From the NCBI GenBank assembly GCA_023511795.1, contig JAIMAU010000010.1:1-64000 (forward strand): a stretch of DNA of 64,000 nt, in the 5' to 3' direction. Under the pieces are notes generated by a model that was not told the origin of the DNA, made no database searches, and worked only from the letters and a program-made list of their open reading frames with translations. Of the stretch, positions 9,558 through 18,414 are shown one piece after another (position 1 is the stretch's first letter; each line of letters begins with the position of its first letter). This DNA comes from Armatimonadota bacterium. Its GTDB lineage: Bacteria > Armatimonadota > UBA5829 > DTJY01. Position numbers and translations under genes: made by a program.

Positions 9558-10469
9558 ATGAAAAAAGAGAAAATTAGACGCACACTCGTCGGCTGGCAGG
9601 GAATTGTCGCAGAGGTTCCCTGTGATTGGAGCCTTGCCTCAATCGGAGGTGACGGGAAAAGCGGATACTTTCGCGTTGACAGCCCGCATAGCTTATCGCT
9701 CGAAGTTAAATGGTTCACTGGTTCTTCTGAACGGATTGACGTCCGCAGGCGGCTTGAGGAGTTTCTGAAAGATCTCGGAAGGAAAGCCAAAAAGCGCAAG
9801 GTTAATTTCGAACATAAGATAAAGTCGAAAGAAGACGGAACCATATCGTTTACATGGCAGGCTGATCGCAAAGCGGTTGGGAAACTCACGAGATGTGATC
9901 ATTGCAGGCGTATCCTGATCGCCCAAGTAAGTGGTTTGAGCTCTGACAATGTTTCCGGTGTTGCATCCCAGATCCTGTCGTCGCTCATGGACCATTCCGA
10001 GGATGGTTGGCAGACATGGGCGGTTTATGATTTAATTGCCGAAGTGCCGCCTGACTACCGGTTGGAGAAACACCAACTAATGGCCGGTTATATTAGGCTT
10101 AACTTTCGCAAAGGTGTAAACCGTCTAACAATCGAACGATGGGGGCTTGCAGACGTAGCTCTGAGGAAGTGCACTTTTACTGAGTGGTATGCGGACAGGG
10201 TGCGTTATGATTTCCGCCCATTCCGATATTCTATGCAAGAGGTTGACTTCGATGGCGAGAGTGCTATCGAGGTTACGGGAAGGCGGCATGGGTTGAAAGA
10301 AATATTAAGGTCGGCTAGCGAGCTTCTCCGAGGAAAAAGTCCGGCTATATTTCTGGATGCTTGTGCTTGGGTTTGCGAGGAATCGAATAAGATATATGCG
10401 GTCCAAGCTGTACATTCACGGCAAGAGAAAGTATTTGACGAAGTAGTAGATAGAGTGGAGTGTCATTAG
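9558..10469 (+). CDS. Protein of unknown function with an internal duplication
   Basis: A 303-residue soluble protein without signal peptide or membrane helix. I do not recognise the family. Two halves look related: residues about 12-140 and 155-303 both open with a trp-containing strand plus an (I)AEVPxDxxL motif (GIVAEVPCDWSL and DLIAEVPPDYRL), followed by a GY(F/I)R strand and an amphipathic strand, and both close with a Cys-containing strand (RCDHCRRILIAQVSG and CAWVCEESNKIYAVQAV) and a helix. ATG 9558 follows TGGAGG closely. It heads a set with a PqqD-like protein, a small FtsX permease and an ABC ATPase; the next gene begins immediately after its stop. The CxxC in the first half might bind metal, which is a guess. 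Confidence 0.75.
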   Translation: MKKEKIRRTLVGWQGIVAEVPCDWSLASIGGDGKSGYFRVDSPHSLSLEVKWFTGSSERIDVRRRLEEFLKDLGRKAKKRKVNFEHKIKSKEDGTISFTWQADRKAVGKLTRCDHCRRILIAQVSGLSSDNVSGVASQILSSLMDHSEDGWQTWAVYDLIAEVPPDYRLEKHQLMAGYIRLNFRKGVNRLTIERWGLADVALRKCTFTEWYADRVRYDFRPFRYSMQEVDFDGESAIEVTGRRHGLKEILRSASELLRGKSPAIFLDACAWVCEESNKIYAVQAVHSRQEKVFDEVVDRVECH

Positions 10470-10907
10470 GTGGGTTCGCTTTATACTATCGCGGCTCAAT
10501 ATCTGCCTTTTATTAGAAAGAAGCCAGCGCTGAGCCGCCAACAAGCGCTCAAGACTCGGCCTATCAGGAATCCGCTGGTTGAATGGACGAAGGACGAACT
10601 GGGTGAGGTAAGCTTGTTTATTCCTAGGCGAAAAGACCGCATAGCGCGGATTCTGTGTTGGCTGTTTCGTGCGCCTGAAAAGCGCGAGATTGTGCTTGGT
10701 GAAGTCGGCGGCTTTGTCTGGGAGCTCTGCGATGGTGAACACAGCGTTGATTCGATAGTTTCAGCAATCACCAGTCGGTATAAGATTACACGACGAGAAG
10801 CAGAAGCGTCGGTGGGCGTATACCTGAAGATGCTAGCCGACCGAAAGCTTCTTGGTTTTCGAGTTGGAGGCAGTGGCAAGAAAAATGAACAAACCAGTCG
10901 AAAGTAA
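10470..10907 (+). CDS. PqqD family (RRE-like) protein
   Basis: A 145-residue protein starting at the GTG that follows the previous stop directly. Residues about 60-140 (LFIPRRKDRIARI..., VLGEVGGFVWELCDGEHSVDSIV, then a helical pair ending MLADRKLLGF) match the PqqD pattern: a winged-helix-like fold with the G-x-xWxLCDGxxSv core. PqqD domains bind precursor peptides in PQQ and other RiPP pathways (RiPP recognition element), but many stand-alone members have no known peptide. No short precursor-like gene or radical SAM gene is adjacent. Its 3' end overlaps the FtsX-like gene, so the products are probably made together. Confidence 0.8.
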   Translation: MGSLYTIAAQYLPFIRKKPALSRQQALKTRPIRNPLVEWTKDELGEVSLFIPRRKDRIARILCWLFRAPEKREIVLGEVGGFVWELCDGEHSVDSIVSAITSRYKITRREAEASVGVYLKMLADRKLLGFRVGGSGKKNEQTSRK

Positions 10908-11514
10908 AGAAATTGGTCGGCAAATTCAGCTTCCATTGAGCAAAGCTTTCAGGATTAGCCTGACAAGTATAAGAATCAGATTTTGGCGCTCTATGATTAC
11001 AGCTGGCGGCATATTTTTGGGAATCGCATTTCTTGCGTCAGTGCTTACGACTGCGCTAATCCAACAACATCTGCCAGGGCCTTCTGACCCTGCGGTTGCG
11101 GCGGAAGCAGCAAATCGTCGAACTTGGTTAGTAATCATGTCGCTAGTGGTCTGCACTGTGGGCATCACGAATTCCATGCTTATGTCTGTTACCGAAAGGT
11201 ATAAAGAAATTGGCACAATGAAATGTTTGGGAGCGCTTGATATTTTCGTTGTGGAGCTTTTCTTATTGGAGGCGCTAATTCTTGGAATCATAGCGTCGTT
11301 CCTTGGTTGGATTGTAGGTTTCGGAAGTATCTCTCTTCTTGCACTGGCTACCCATGGCTGGGCGGTGGTTGGCAAGATTCACTCAATCCAAATATTAGAA
11401 CACCTGGGGCTGTCCATGTTGGTTGGCGGATTGCTGACGGTAATTGCGACAATACCACCTGCAATAAGAGCGGCGAAAATGCCACCCGCAATTGCCTTAA
11501 GGGTGGAAATATAG
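10885..11514 (+). CDS. Minimal FtsX-like ABC permease
   Basis: A 209-residue membrane protein with the four helices of an FtsX/MacB-type permease: one near residues 33-52 and three near 80-103, 125-150 and 170-192. The hallmark VTERYKEIGTMKCLGA sits after the second helix. The extracytoplasmic domain that normally separates helix 1 and 2 (200 or more residues in MacB/LolC) is reduced to about 30 residues. Start ATG 10885 has GGAGG 14 bases upstream; an in-frame TTG at 10852 is an alternative. It overlaps the PqqD-like gene and precedes an ABC ATPase, so together they could form a complete two-component transporter or mechanotransmitter. Substrate unknown. Confidence 0.8.
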   Translation: MNKPVESKEIGRQIQLPLSKAFRISLTSIRIRFWRSMITAGGIFLGIAFLASVLTTALIQQHLPGPSDPAVAAEAANRRTWLVIMSLVVCTVGITNSMLMSVTERYKEIGTMKCLGALDIFVVELFLLEALILGIIASFLGWIVGFGSISLLALATHGWAVVGKIHSIQILEHLGLSMLVGGLLTVIATIPPAIRAAKMPPAIALRVEI

Positions 11515-11632
11515 CTTTAACTTTAGTTTGTCGGTTATGGGAAGCTTGGCGGGGCGGAGCAAATTCGTTCTGTCGTCTTTCTTGAAAAAGCATTATTTGC
11601 AGCCAACAGTAATTCTAAAGGGTGATAGACGA

Positions 11633-12373
11633 ATGGCATCAAACGAGTATGTAGTTAGAACAAAGGACCTCTGCAAAGAGTTTGTTATGGGCGACACAGT
11701 TTTGCGGGCGCTCGATGGTGTGCAGCTCGATGTGCGCAGGGGTGAGTATATCTCAATAATGGGCCCCTCTGGCTCGGGGAAGTCTACGCTGTTTAACATG
11801 ATTGGCGGGTTGGATAAGCCAACATCAGGTTCTGTATTTATTAATGACGTAGACATGGCACAGCTTGATGCACATGAGCTTGCTTATCTGCGGTGCAGAA
11901 CCATCGGCTATATTTTCCAAACTTTCAACTTAATACCAGTGATGACAGCCCTAGAAAACGTCACCTTGCCGACAGTTTTCGCCGGAACCCCCACAGACGA
12001 AGGTATCGAGAAAGGTATAAAACTTCTGACTCTTGTTGGACTTGGTGATAGATTGCATCATAAGCCCTCTGAGCTTTCGGGTGGTCAGCAACAGCGCGTT
12101 GCTATCGCCCGAGCCTTAGCGAATGACCCCGCCATAATTCTTGCCGACGAGCCAACCGGAAACCTTGACCTCAAGACGGGAAAAGAAATAATACTGCTTC
12201 TAAAAAGGCTCAATCAGGAACAAGGGGTAACTATTATCTCCGCGACCCATGACCTTAAGATGATTGACGTCTCCGACCGCGTTGTCTGGATACGAGATGG
12301 CAAGATAGAGCGCATCGAGGAGAGGTCGGAAATTGAGCTAAAGGTAGGCGAACTTGAGGGCGTCGAGCAGTAG
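11633..12373 (+). CDS. ABC transporter ATPase of the LolD/MacB type
   Basis: A 246-residue ATP-binding subunit. Walker [10 protein letters not shown] is at residues 44-52, the signature LSGGQ at 148-152, and Walker B ILADEPT near 169-175, followed by the NLD D-loop and the H-loop SATHD. The IFQTFNLIP stretch is typical of the LolD/MacB/FtsE group that powers FtsX-type permeases, matching the permease gene just upstream. ATG 11633 is preceded by AAAGGGTGA; the frame extends to a TTG at 11528, which would add 35 unmatched residues. The 118-base gap to the permease stop is unusually long for a set that is otherwise overlapping. Confidence 0.9.
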   Translation: MASNEYVVRTKDLCKEFVMGDTVLRALDGVQLDVRRGEYISIMGPSGSGKSTLFNMIGGLDKPTSGSVFINDVDMAQLDAHELAYLRCRTIGYIFQTFNLIPVMTALENVTLPTVFAGTPTDEGIEKGIKLLTLVGLGDRLHHKPSELSGGQQQRVAIARALANDPAIILADEPTGNLDLKTGKEIILLLKRLNQEQGVTIISATHDLKMIDVSDRVVWIRDGKIERIEERSEIELKVGELEGVEQ

Positions 12374-12454
12374 GCAGTACCGCTAAGGATTTCGTTCATA
12401 GGGGACAGGCTGTCAATCACGCGCTGTAAAAGCAAATAGGCGTTTTCTGTGTTT

Positions 12455-15127
12455 TTAACCGCGCCGAAGGTCTTGGTCGATTGTACGTGCTGCGCGCATG
12501 CCCTCCGCAACCGCCTGCACGACAGTAGAGCCACCATTAACTACATCTCCGCCGGCATATACTCGGGGCCGTGAAGTTCGGCAATGCTCATCAACCTTAA
12601 TCAGCCGGTCTTTGGTAAGTTCTACACCTGGAATTAGGTCTGCTATATCAGGGGAAAGCTCCTGACCGAGCGCCTCAAGCACCAGGTCGACCTCCAAAAG
12701 GGATTCGCTTCCAGGCAAAACCTTGGGCTTGCGCCTTCCCGATGCATCCGGTTCTTGCAGTACTGTGCGAGCAATCTTAATCCCAATCAGCCGCCCTTCA
12801 GCGTCATACTCATATCCTAGCGGTTGTGTAAGAAGCAGAAAGTGGATGCCAAGAGCCAGAGCCTGAGTCCTTTCCGCTGGCCATGCGGGCATCTCAGCGA
12901 ACGAACGCCTATAGATGAGGTAAACGTCATGCGCACCAAGAAGATTCGCCTGGTTGGCAGCATCCATGGCGGTGTTTCCTCCGCCGATTACAGCAACGCG
13001 AGAAGGCATGCTCACTTTTCCCTTTTTGCATAGATATAAGAATCTGATGGCTTCTTCAACTCCTAATAACCGGCCAGCCGTATTAAATTTGCCCTCAGTT
13101 ATGGGAAGAGACCAACTTTGCGTTTTCCAGTTAGTTAACTTCCCCGTTAGGCCAATGCCAAGGAAAACAGCGTCATATTCCTCAAGGAATTTGTCAAGCT
13201 GCCGTTCTTTGGACAACCCCTGGCCTTTGCGGATTTTTATGCGGTCTTTGGGAATGCCTGCTAAAATTGCTTCGAGCTCAGCTTCGAAGTCGCTTTGTTT
13301 AATGCGGTTGTTAGGAATTGCAGTGGCCGCTATGCCGCCGATTTCATCCTTTTCAAATATATCAACAGAGTGTCCTAAGCGGAGGATTTCGATTGCACAT
13401 GCAAGTCCTGCTGGACCCCCACCGATTACTGCAATGCGCTTTCCGGTCTGCTGGGCACTTAGGTGAAGAGCTGATAACCCTCTTTCCCGTGCGACTTTTG
13501 AGACATAGGATTGAAGCTGGCGAATAGGAACCGGGTTCTGAGAGAATATGTTTTCAATACAGTGGCCCTCGCATTGTATTTCTGACGGACACGTGCGCCC
13601 ACATAATTCGGGAAGGACATTCTGTTCACTAAGGGTCGCATACGAGCGCTCAATATCACCATCCGCGAGAGCGCGAACAAATTTCGGAATATCTACTCCG
13701 GCTGGACATCCATCTCTACAGCGAGGGTCGAAGCAATTCCAGCAACGTGAAGCTTGGGCACGAATATATTCTAGGTCGTTTTGCCTTCCCTCACGATAGA
13801 TTGGAGCATACACCTCGCTGTCGAAAGGCACGCACCCAGTCATACCGCCATCACGCATAATCTGCGTGCATGAGGAGCATGTGATGCAAGTGTGGCGGCG
13901 GTCGAGCCGACCGGTCTCTATAATCTCTTTGGCAAAGCTTGGAAATGCAAATGCTTGTCGTCCTAAGCCAACCATTTGGATACTGCCGCGCTTAATCTCG
14001 GCAGCTGCCACGTGGGGCCAATGGTGGCGCAGCCATGAATATCCGCTACCGACAACTTTGATATCTGGCAGGCCTTCGCGAACTTGGCGTACAAGTTTAA
14101 TTAATCTTTCCTCGCCGACAAGTGGGTGTTCCTGTGGAATGGAGCCGCCTGCAATTGGGCGGTCGAATGGGCGGTTAATATGGGGATTGTAGTAAGGATT
14201 GCCCATAGTCATGTTGATTAGTGTTATGCCCATCTCGCTCAGTTCTTTTACCAAGCGTTTGGGCTCATCTAGATTTGGCTTGGTGGGTTCACTTGAATCC
14301 ATTCCCCAACCGTAGGGATATGGATGTGCATCATGGATGTTCAGGCGACAAGTGATGACCTTATCCTTTCCAAGATTGTTTTGTATCTTGAGAATGATAT
14401 TCTTTAGAAACCGAGTGCGATTCTCGTAGCTTCCGCCATACTTTCCTTCCCGAGTATGCGCCGCGAGGAGCTCATTCACCAAATATCTATGGCAGGCTTT
14501 TACATCTACCGCATCAAATCCTGCTAGAAACGCTAGTCGAGCCGCCTCAACATAAGCATCCTCAAGAGCCTCTAGTTCGTCATCGGAAATGATGGGCTGG
14601 TCGGGGGATATGCCGCGTGTAGGGTCGAGATAGGGATCATGGTAAGCAATAATCGGTGCTGGGTCGCATCCAGGCTTGCTATACCTGCCGGAATGCGTGA
14701 GTTGAAGCACGAAGAAGGGACAATGCTGATTGCCCATTGAGTCGGCTGCAGCCAGGCGAGCCTGCTCAAGCATCATGGCAAATGCGTCGACTGTTCCTTT
14801 GTGTATCCATAGTTGGCGAGCATTAGCCCGGCCTTCTGGGACAACAGCACAAGCCTCAACCCAAAGCAATCCGGCTCCACCTGCTCCAAACCTTCGATAG
14901 CGGCGATTGGTAAGCTCGCCAGGCGCACCCTCAGCGGTTCCGTCGCACCCTTCCATCGGCTGAATTGCCATACGGTTTGGTATGAGTCGCCCGGTAATTT
15001 CAATCGGCTCAGTTAGGCAAGTGATATCTTCCTCGATTGAAATGTCCAAGGCAAGCTTATGGATTGCAGCGCGAAGATCGTCTAGAGTGTTTAGACTAAA
15101 GGTTCCATGGACTGCTCGATCTATCAT
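12455..15127 (-). CDS. Fusion of Old Yellow Enzyme-type flavin oxidoreductase and GltD-like FAD/NAD(P)H reductase
   Basis: A cytoplasmic redox enzyme of 890 residues. Residues about 40-395 form an NADH:flavin oxidoreductase (OYE) TIM barrel (MAIQPMEG, HSGRYSKPG, VKACHRYLVNELLA). A Cys set CxxCxxC-x11-C near 412-430 resembles the 4Fe-4S site of 2,4-dienoyl-CoA reductase. A second region (CWNCFDPRCRDGC near 463 and CGRTCPSEIQCEGHC near 510) matches the N-terminal 4Fe-4S domain of glutamate synthase small subunit, followed by FAD (VIGGGPAGLACA) and NAD(P)H (VIGGGNTAMDAA) sites. The ATG at 15127 has GGGGGA seven bases upstream; a TTG 42 bases earlier is less likely. Substrate unknown; an enoyl or steroid-like acceptor fits the family. 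It runs convergent to the ABC ATPase and divergent from the GH106-like gene. Confidence 0.88.
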   Translation of the reverse strand: MIDRAVHGTFSLNTLDDLRAAIHKLALDISIEEDITCLTEPIEITGRLIPNRMAIQPMEGCDGTAEGAPGELTNRRYRRFGAGGAGLLWVEACAVVPEGRANARQLWIHKGTVDAFAMMLEQARLAAADSMGNQHCPFFVLQLTHSGRYSKPGCDPAPIIAYHDPYLDPTRGISPDQPIISDDELEALEDAYVEAARLAFLAGFDAVDVKACHRYLVNELLAAHTREGKYGGSYENRTRFLKNIILKIQNNLGKDKVITCRLNIHDAHPYPYGWGMDSSEPTKPNLDEPKRLVKELSEMGITLINMTMGNPYYNPHINRPFDRPIAGGSIPQEHPLVGEERLIKLVRQVREGLPDIKVVGSGYSWLRHHWPHVAAAEIKRGSIQMVGLGRQAFAFPSFAKEIIETGRLDRRHTCITCSSCTQIMRDGGMTGCVPFDSEVYAPIYREGRQNDLEYIRAQASRCWNCFDPRCRDGCPAGVDIPKFVRALADGDIERSYATLSEQNVLPELCGRTCPSEIQCEGHCIENIFSQNPVPIRQLQSYVSKVARERGLSALHLSAQQTGKRIAVIGGGPAGLACAIEILRLGHSVDIFEKDEIGGIAATAIPNNRIKQSDFEAELEAILAGIPKDRIKIRKGQGLSKERQLDKFLEEYDAVFLGIGLTGKLTNWKTQSWSLPITEGKFNTAGRLLGVEEAIRFLYLCKKGKVSMPSRVAVIGGGNTAMDAANQANLLGAHDVYLIYRRSFAEMPAWPAERTQALALGIHFLLLTQPLGYEYDAEGRLIGIKIARTVLQEPDASGRRKPKVLPGSESLLEVDLVLEALGQELSPDIADLIPGVELTKDRLIKVDEHCRTSRPRVYAGGDVVNGGSTVVQAVAEGMRAARTIDQDLRRG

Positions 15128-15260
15128 GTAGTTATCCCCCATAGCAAATTTAACATAATCGCCCGACAAATGTCTTGTGCAGGAGGTAGAAAGGGTGAAT
15201 AAGAAGAACGATTAGGTTGCGAGAGACTTTTCTTGGAAATGCGAGAAAGGAAGGTTCCAC

Positions 15261-18200
15261 ATGGAGTTCAGCAAATTTCAGAAACCGGAAAATATACTCC
15301 GTCCCGCGCCTTTTTGGGCTATCAATGATCGGATAACTCCTGAAGAAACTGCCCGGCAGTTGGAAGATATGATAGATGTTGGCCTTTCGGGTGGCTTCTT
15401 TCATTCGCGTGCGGGTCTCATAACCGATTATTTAGGTGAAGACTGGTTCAAGGCAATGAGGGCTGCTCTTGACGTAGCAAAAAAGAGGGATGGATACCTT
15501 TGGCTTTATGACGAAGACCTCTGGCCAAGTGGGAACGCTGGCGGCCAAGTAGCAGGAATGAAGGATGAGTACCGCCAAGCTGGTCTCCAAGCAGAGTTCG
15601 TCCCGGTTGGCAGAGAAGCACTACCAGATGGCAATGATGAGCCCAAGGCGGCGTATGTTCTAGTTGGCCGAAAAGGTGCAAAAATTGAACGAGCTGAGCA
15701 AATTGACTTTGATAAAGCGAGAACTTATACCGATTACGAACGTCTTCTATTTCGCCGCCACTATGCTGATAAGACCCCGTGGTGGGGAGGAGAGTCATAT
15801 GCAAATCTTCTCAATCCGGAAGCAATGCAGCAGTTCATACAGCTGACGCATGAAGTCTATAAGTCCCACCTGAGCTCAGAGTTCGGCAAGCGTATACCTG
15901 GTATATTCACCGATGAGCCACACGTTCGCCAGGGTGGGAACACAATGGCTTGGTGGGAAGGACTGCCAGATGCCTATAAAAAGTGGTATGGACGCGATTT
16001 TTGGGCGGACCTACCCTACCTCTATTTCGATGGGCACGAATGCCGCAAGATTCGGCTTTTCATCCACCGCACCATACACCGGCAGTTCCAGGAAGCTTTC
16101 AGTAAGCCCATTTACGAATGGTGTGAAAAGAACGGCTTGGAACGTACGGGCCATTATCTTATGGAGGACAGTTTTGAGGGCCAAATTTCATGCTGCTATG
16201 GCGGCGTAATGCCGTTCTATCGATGGCACCAAGCTCCAGGGATTGATCACCTTTGCCGACAGGTTGACGGCATACTCCTAACGGCAAAACAAGTTGGCTC
16301 AGCGGCGAGGCAGCTGGGGAGAAAGCGTGTGCTGGATGAAATATTTGGTGTTACACGCCACACAAATACCTTTGAGGACTTCAAGTGGATCGGCGACTAT
16401 GATCTTGCGCTTGGCGTGAACTTTTTCTGCCCTCATTTGACATTGTATTCGATTCGCGGACGGAGAAAACGCGATTACCCTCCAAATTGGAACTACCAGC
16501 AGACTTACTGGAAGGAACTTAAGCCTCTCAATGATTATTTCACCCGACTGGCGCAGGTCCTATCGAGTGGGAAGGCGAAGCCTGATGTGCTTATCCTTCA
16601 CCCAATTGAAAGTGGCACTTCGGGCCACAGGTTTGGTATCAATCCGCCACGGAAATACGGTGTGAAAGATACCAAGGAGCTCCTTATGCCTGTTGATCTC
16701 CCGGGCGAGGAGTGGGGTCCTGCACGACATTTCGATGGCTTGCTTAAACGCACGCTGGATTCGGTGCTGAACGCAGGTTATGATGCTGACCTTGGTGATG
16801 AAAGCTTTCTAGAAGAAATGGGGGCAGTTGAGGGTGATAGATTACGCGTTGGCGAAATGACTTACCCTGTGGTAATACTTCCTCCAGCCCAAACCTGGCG
16901 ACCTAAGACATTTGAGATGCTCAAGCAGTTTGCGGCGAATGGCGGGAAGGTGCTTATCCTAGGCAAACTTCCAACCGAGTTGGACTGCGATGATGCAACA
17001 AACAAATGGAAGGATTTCGCCTCATCCTTGAATGTATATCCTCTTCCATGTGGAGCAAAGCACATCCAAGAGGCACTCGACAGAATCACGCCGAGGTCGT
17101 ATTCTCTGCGGGGTGCAGATGGCCACCCCGTGCCGAAGTTGTACCTCCAGCATAGGGTTGACGGTGAGGATGAAATATTCTTTATCGTGAATTCCGACCG
17201 AGACCGGGCGCATGATTATGTGCTCACCTTCTTAACTAGAGAGGTCGAGGAAAGGGAAATTGCTATTTGGAACCCGCTGGATGGAACGCGCAAGAGAATA
17301 AGGCCAGAGAAAGTAGGCGACAATCTTCGCTATGCTTTCAGCTTGCCGCCAGCCGGTTCGATTCTTATTGTTGCTGGCCCAAACGCAGCTGGTGATGCAC
17401 CCGATGCCGACATACCACCTTGTCTTAGCCTTGGAGAAGTTATGCGGCTGCCGGACAGCTGGCAATTTGCTCGCTCAGAAAAGAATGTACTGGTTATGGA
17501 TCGCTTAGCTGTTTCGGTGGATGGGGGCAAGACCTGGTGGGACGAAGATATGGAGTTTCGTGTGCGCCGCCGACTAGCAGAGCACTTTGGCACGAGTGAC
17601 GCCCTCCATTGGCAACCGTGGGTTGCCATTCGAAAGGGTGCATTTAACGGCAAAGGCGGCCCCGTGATTCTCCGGTACAAATTCAAGAGTGTCATTGCGC
17701 ACCCGAAAAGCGCGTACCTGGTAATGGAGGACATGGATAAAGGCCGGGTAGTTGTTAACGGCGTAGCTATTGACCTATCAAATATGGGGTGGTACTGGGA
17801 CCGGAGCTTTGGAATGGTGGAGATTACTAATCTAGTGCACAAGGGCATTAATTTGGTTGACTTCCACTTTGATTATAATTTCCTAAGCGAAGTGGAGGCG
17901 GCATATATAGTAGGCGACTTCGGCGTTAGGCTTGTTAACCCTTATGAAGGTGAAATTGTCGAAGAGCCAGCTGAAATTTCAAACGGTTCGTGGATAGTTC
18001 AAGGTTATCCATTCTATTCGGGGATTATAACTTATCGAACTCTTGTGCATGTTCCTGCTGATGGCAAGCGCACCTTTCTTCGACTTATTCACCCATCAGG
18101 GATAATGTATAAGGTTCGTGTAAATGGGCGGAAGGCAGGAAAGATTCTCGGGCGGCCTTTCGAACTTGAGTTGACTAATTTGCTAAACGGTGGCATGAAT

Positions 18201-18383
18201 GAACTTGAAATCGAGGTAGTGGGAAGCAGGCAAAATACTTTTGGCCCGCTTCACGAACGCGATGGTGAGGATTTCCCGTACTGTGGTCCGAATGCCTTCG
18301 AGGACGAAAATGCTGTCAAACCAGAGCTGAGTTTATTCGATTATGGTTTGCTTGGTGGAGCAGAGTTGGTCAGGGTTAAATAG
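15261..18383 (+). CDS. GH106-like glycoside hydrolase (alpha-L-rhamnosidase-related)
   Basis: A 1040-residue protein with no signal peptide, so probably cytoplasmic. The N-terminal part (RPAPFWAINDRITPEETARQ, GGFFHSRAGL, WLYDEDLWPSGNAGG) and the middle (FEDFKWIGDYDLALGVN, GRRKRDYPPNWNYQ) have the look of GH106-related hydrolases with a TIM barrel, followed by a Rossmann-like segment (about 430-600) and C-terminal beta-sandwich domains resembling galactose-binding modules (about 790-1010). Exact specificity cannot be read; rhamnose-type linkages are the family precedent. Start ATG has GAAAGGAAGG upstream. A UroD-like gene follows 31 bases later, and the pair faces the six-gene minus-strand glycan operon. 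Confidence 0.75.
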   Translation: MEFSKFQKPENILRPAPFWAINDRITPEETARQLEDMIDVGLSGGFFHSRAGLITDYLGEDWFKAMRAALDVAKKRDGYLWLYDEDLWPSGNAGGQVAGMKDEYRQAGLQAEFVPVGREALPDGNDEPKAAYVLVGRKGAKIERAEQIDFDKARTYTDYERLLFRRHYADKTPWWGGESYANLLNPEAMQQFIQLTHEVYKSHLSSEFGKRIPGIFTDEPHVRQGGNTMAWWEGLPDAYKKWYGRDFWADLPYLYFDGHECRKIRLFIHRTIHRQFQEAFSKPIYEWCEKNGLERTGHYLMEDSFEGQISCCYGGVMPFYRWHQAPGIDHLCRQVDGILLTAKQVGSAARQLGRKRVLDEIFGVTRHTNTFEDFKWIGDYDLALGVNFFCPHLTLYSIRGRRKRDYPPNWNYQQTYWKELKPLNDYFTRLAQVLSSGKAKPDVLILHPIESGTSGHRFGINPPRKYGVKDTKELLMPVDLPGEEWGPARHFDGLLKRTLDSVLNAGYDADLGDESFLEEMGAVEGDRLRVGEMTYPVVILPPAQTWRPKTFEMLKQFAANGGKVLILGKLPTELDCDDATNKWKDFASSLNVYPLPCGAKHIQEALDRITPRSYSLRGADGHPVPKLYLQHRVDGEDEIFFIVNSDRDRAHDYVLTFLTREVEEREIAIWNPLDGTRKRIRPEKVGDNLRYAFSLPPAGSILIVAGPNAAGDAPDADIPPCLSLGEVMRLPDSWQFARSEKNVLVMDRLAVSVDGGKTWWDEDMEFRVRRRLAEHFGTSDALHWQPWVAIRKGAFNGKGGPVILRYKFKSVIAHPKSAYLVMEDMDKGRVVVNGVAIDLSNMGWYWDRSFGMVEITNLVHKGINLVDFHFDYNFLSEVEAAYIVGDFGVRLVNPYEGEIVEEPAEISNGSWIVQGYPFYSGIITYRTLVHVPADGKRTFLRLIHPSGIMYKVRVNGRKAGKILGRPFELELTNLLNGGMNELEIEVVGSRQNTFGPLHERDGEDFPYCGPNAFEDENAVKPELSLFDYGLLGGAELVRVK

Positions 18384-18414
18384 TCTGACGCAAAATTTCA
18401 GGGGGTGAGAAGCA

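Noticed and set aside
15195-15215. Six-codon GTG mini-ORF after a strong AGGAGG in the oxidoreductase/GH106 divergent gap
   Set aside because: Too short to support; likely chance. It could be a leader peptide only if conserved.
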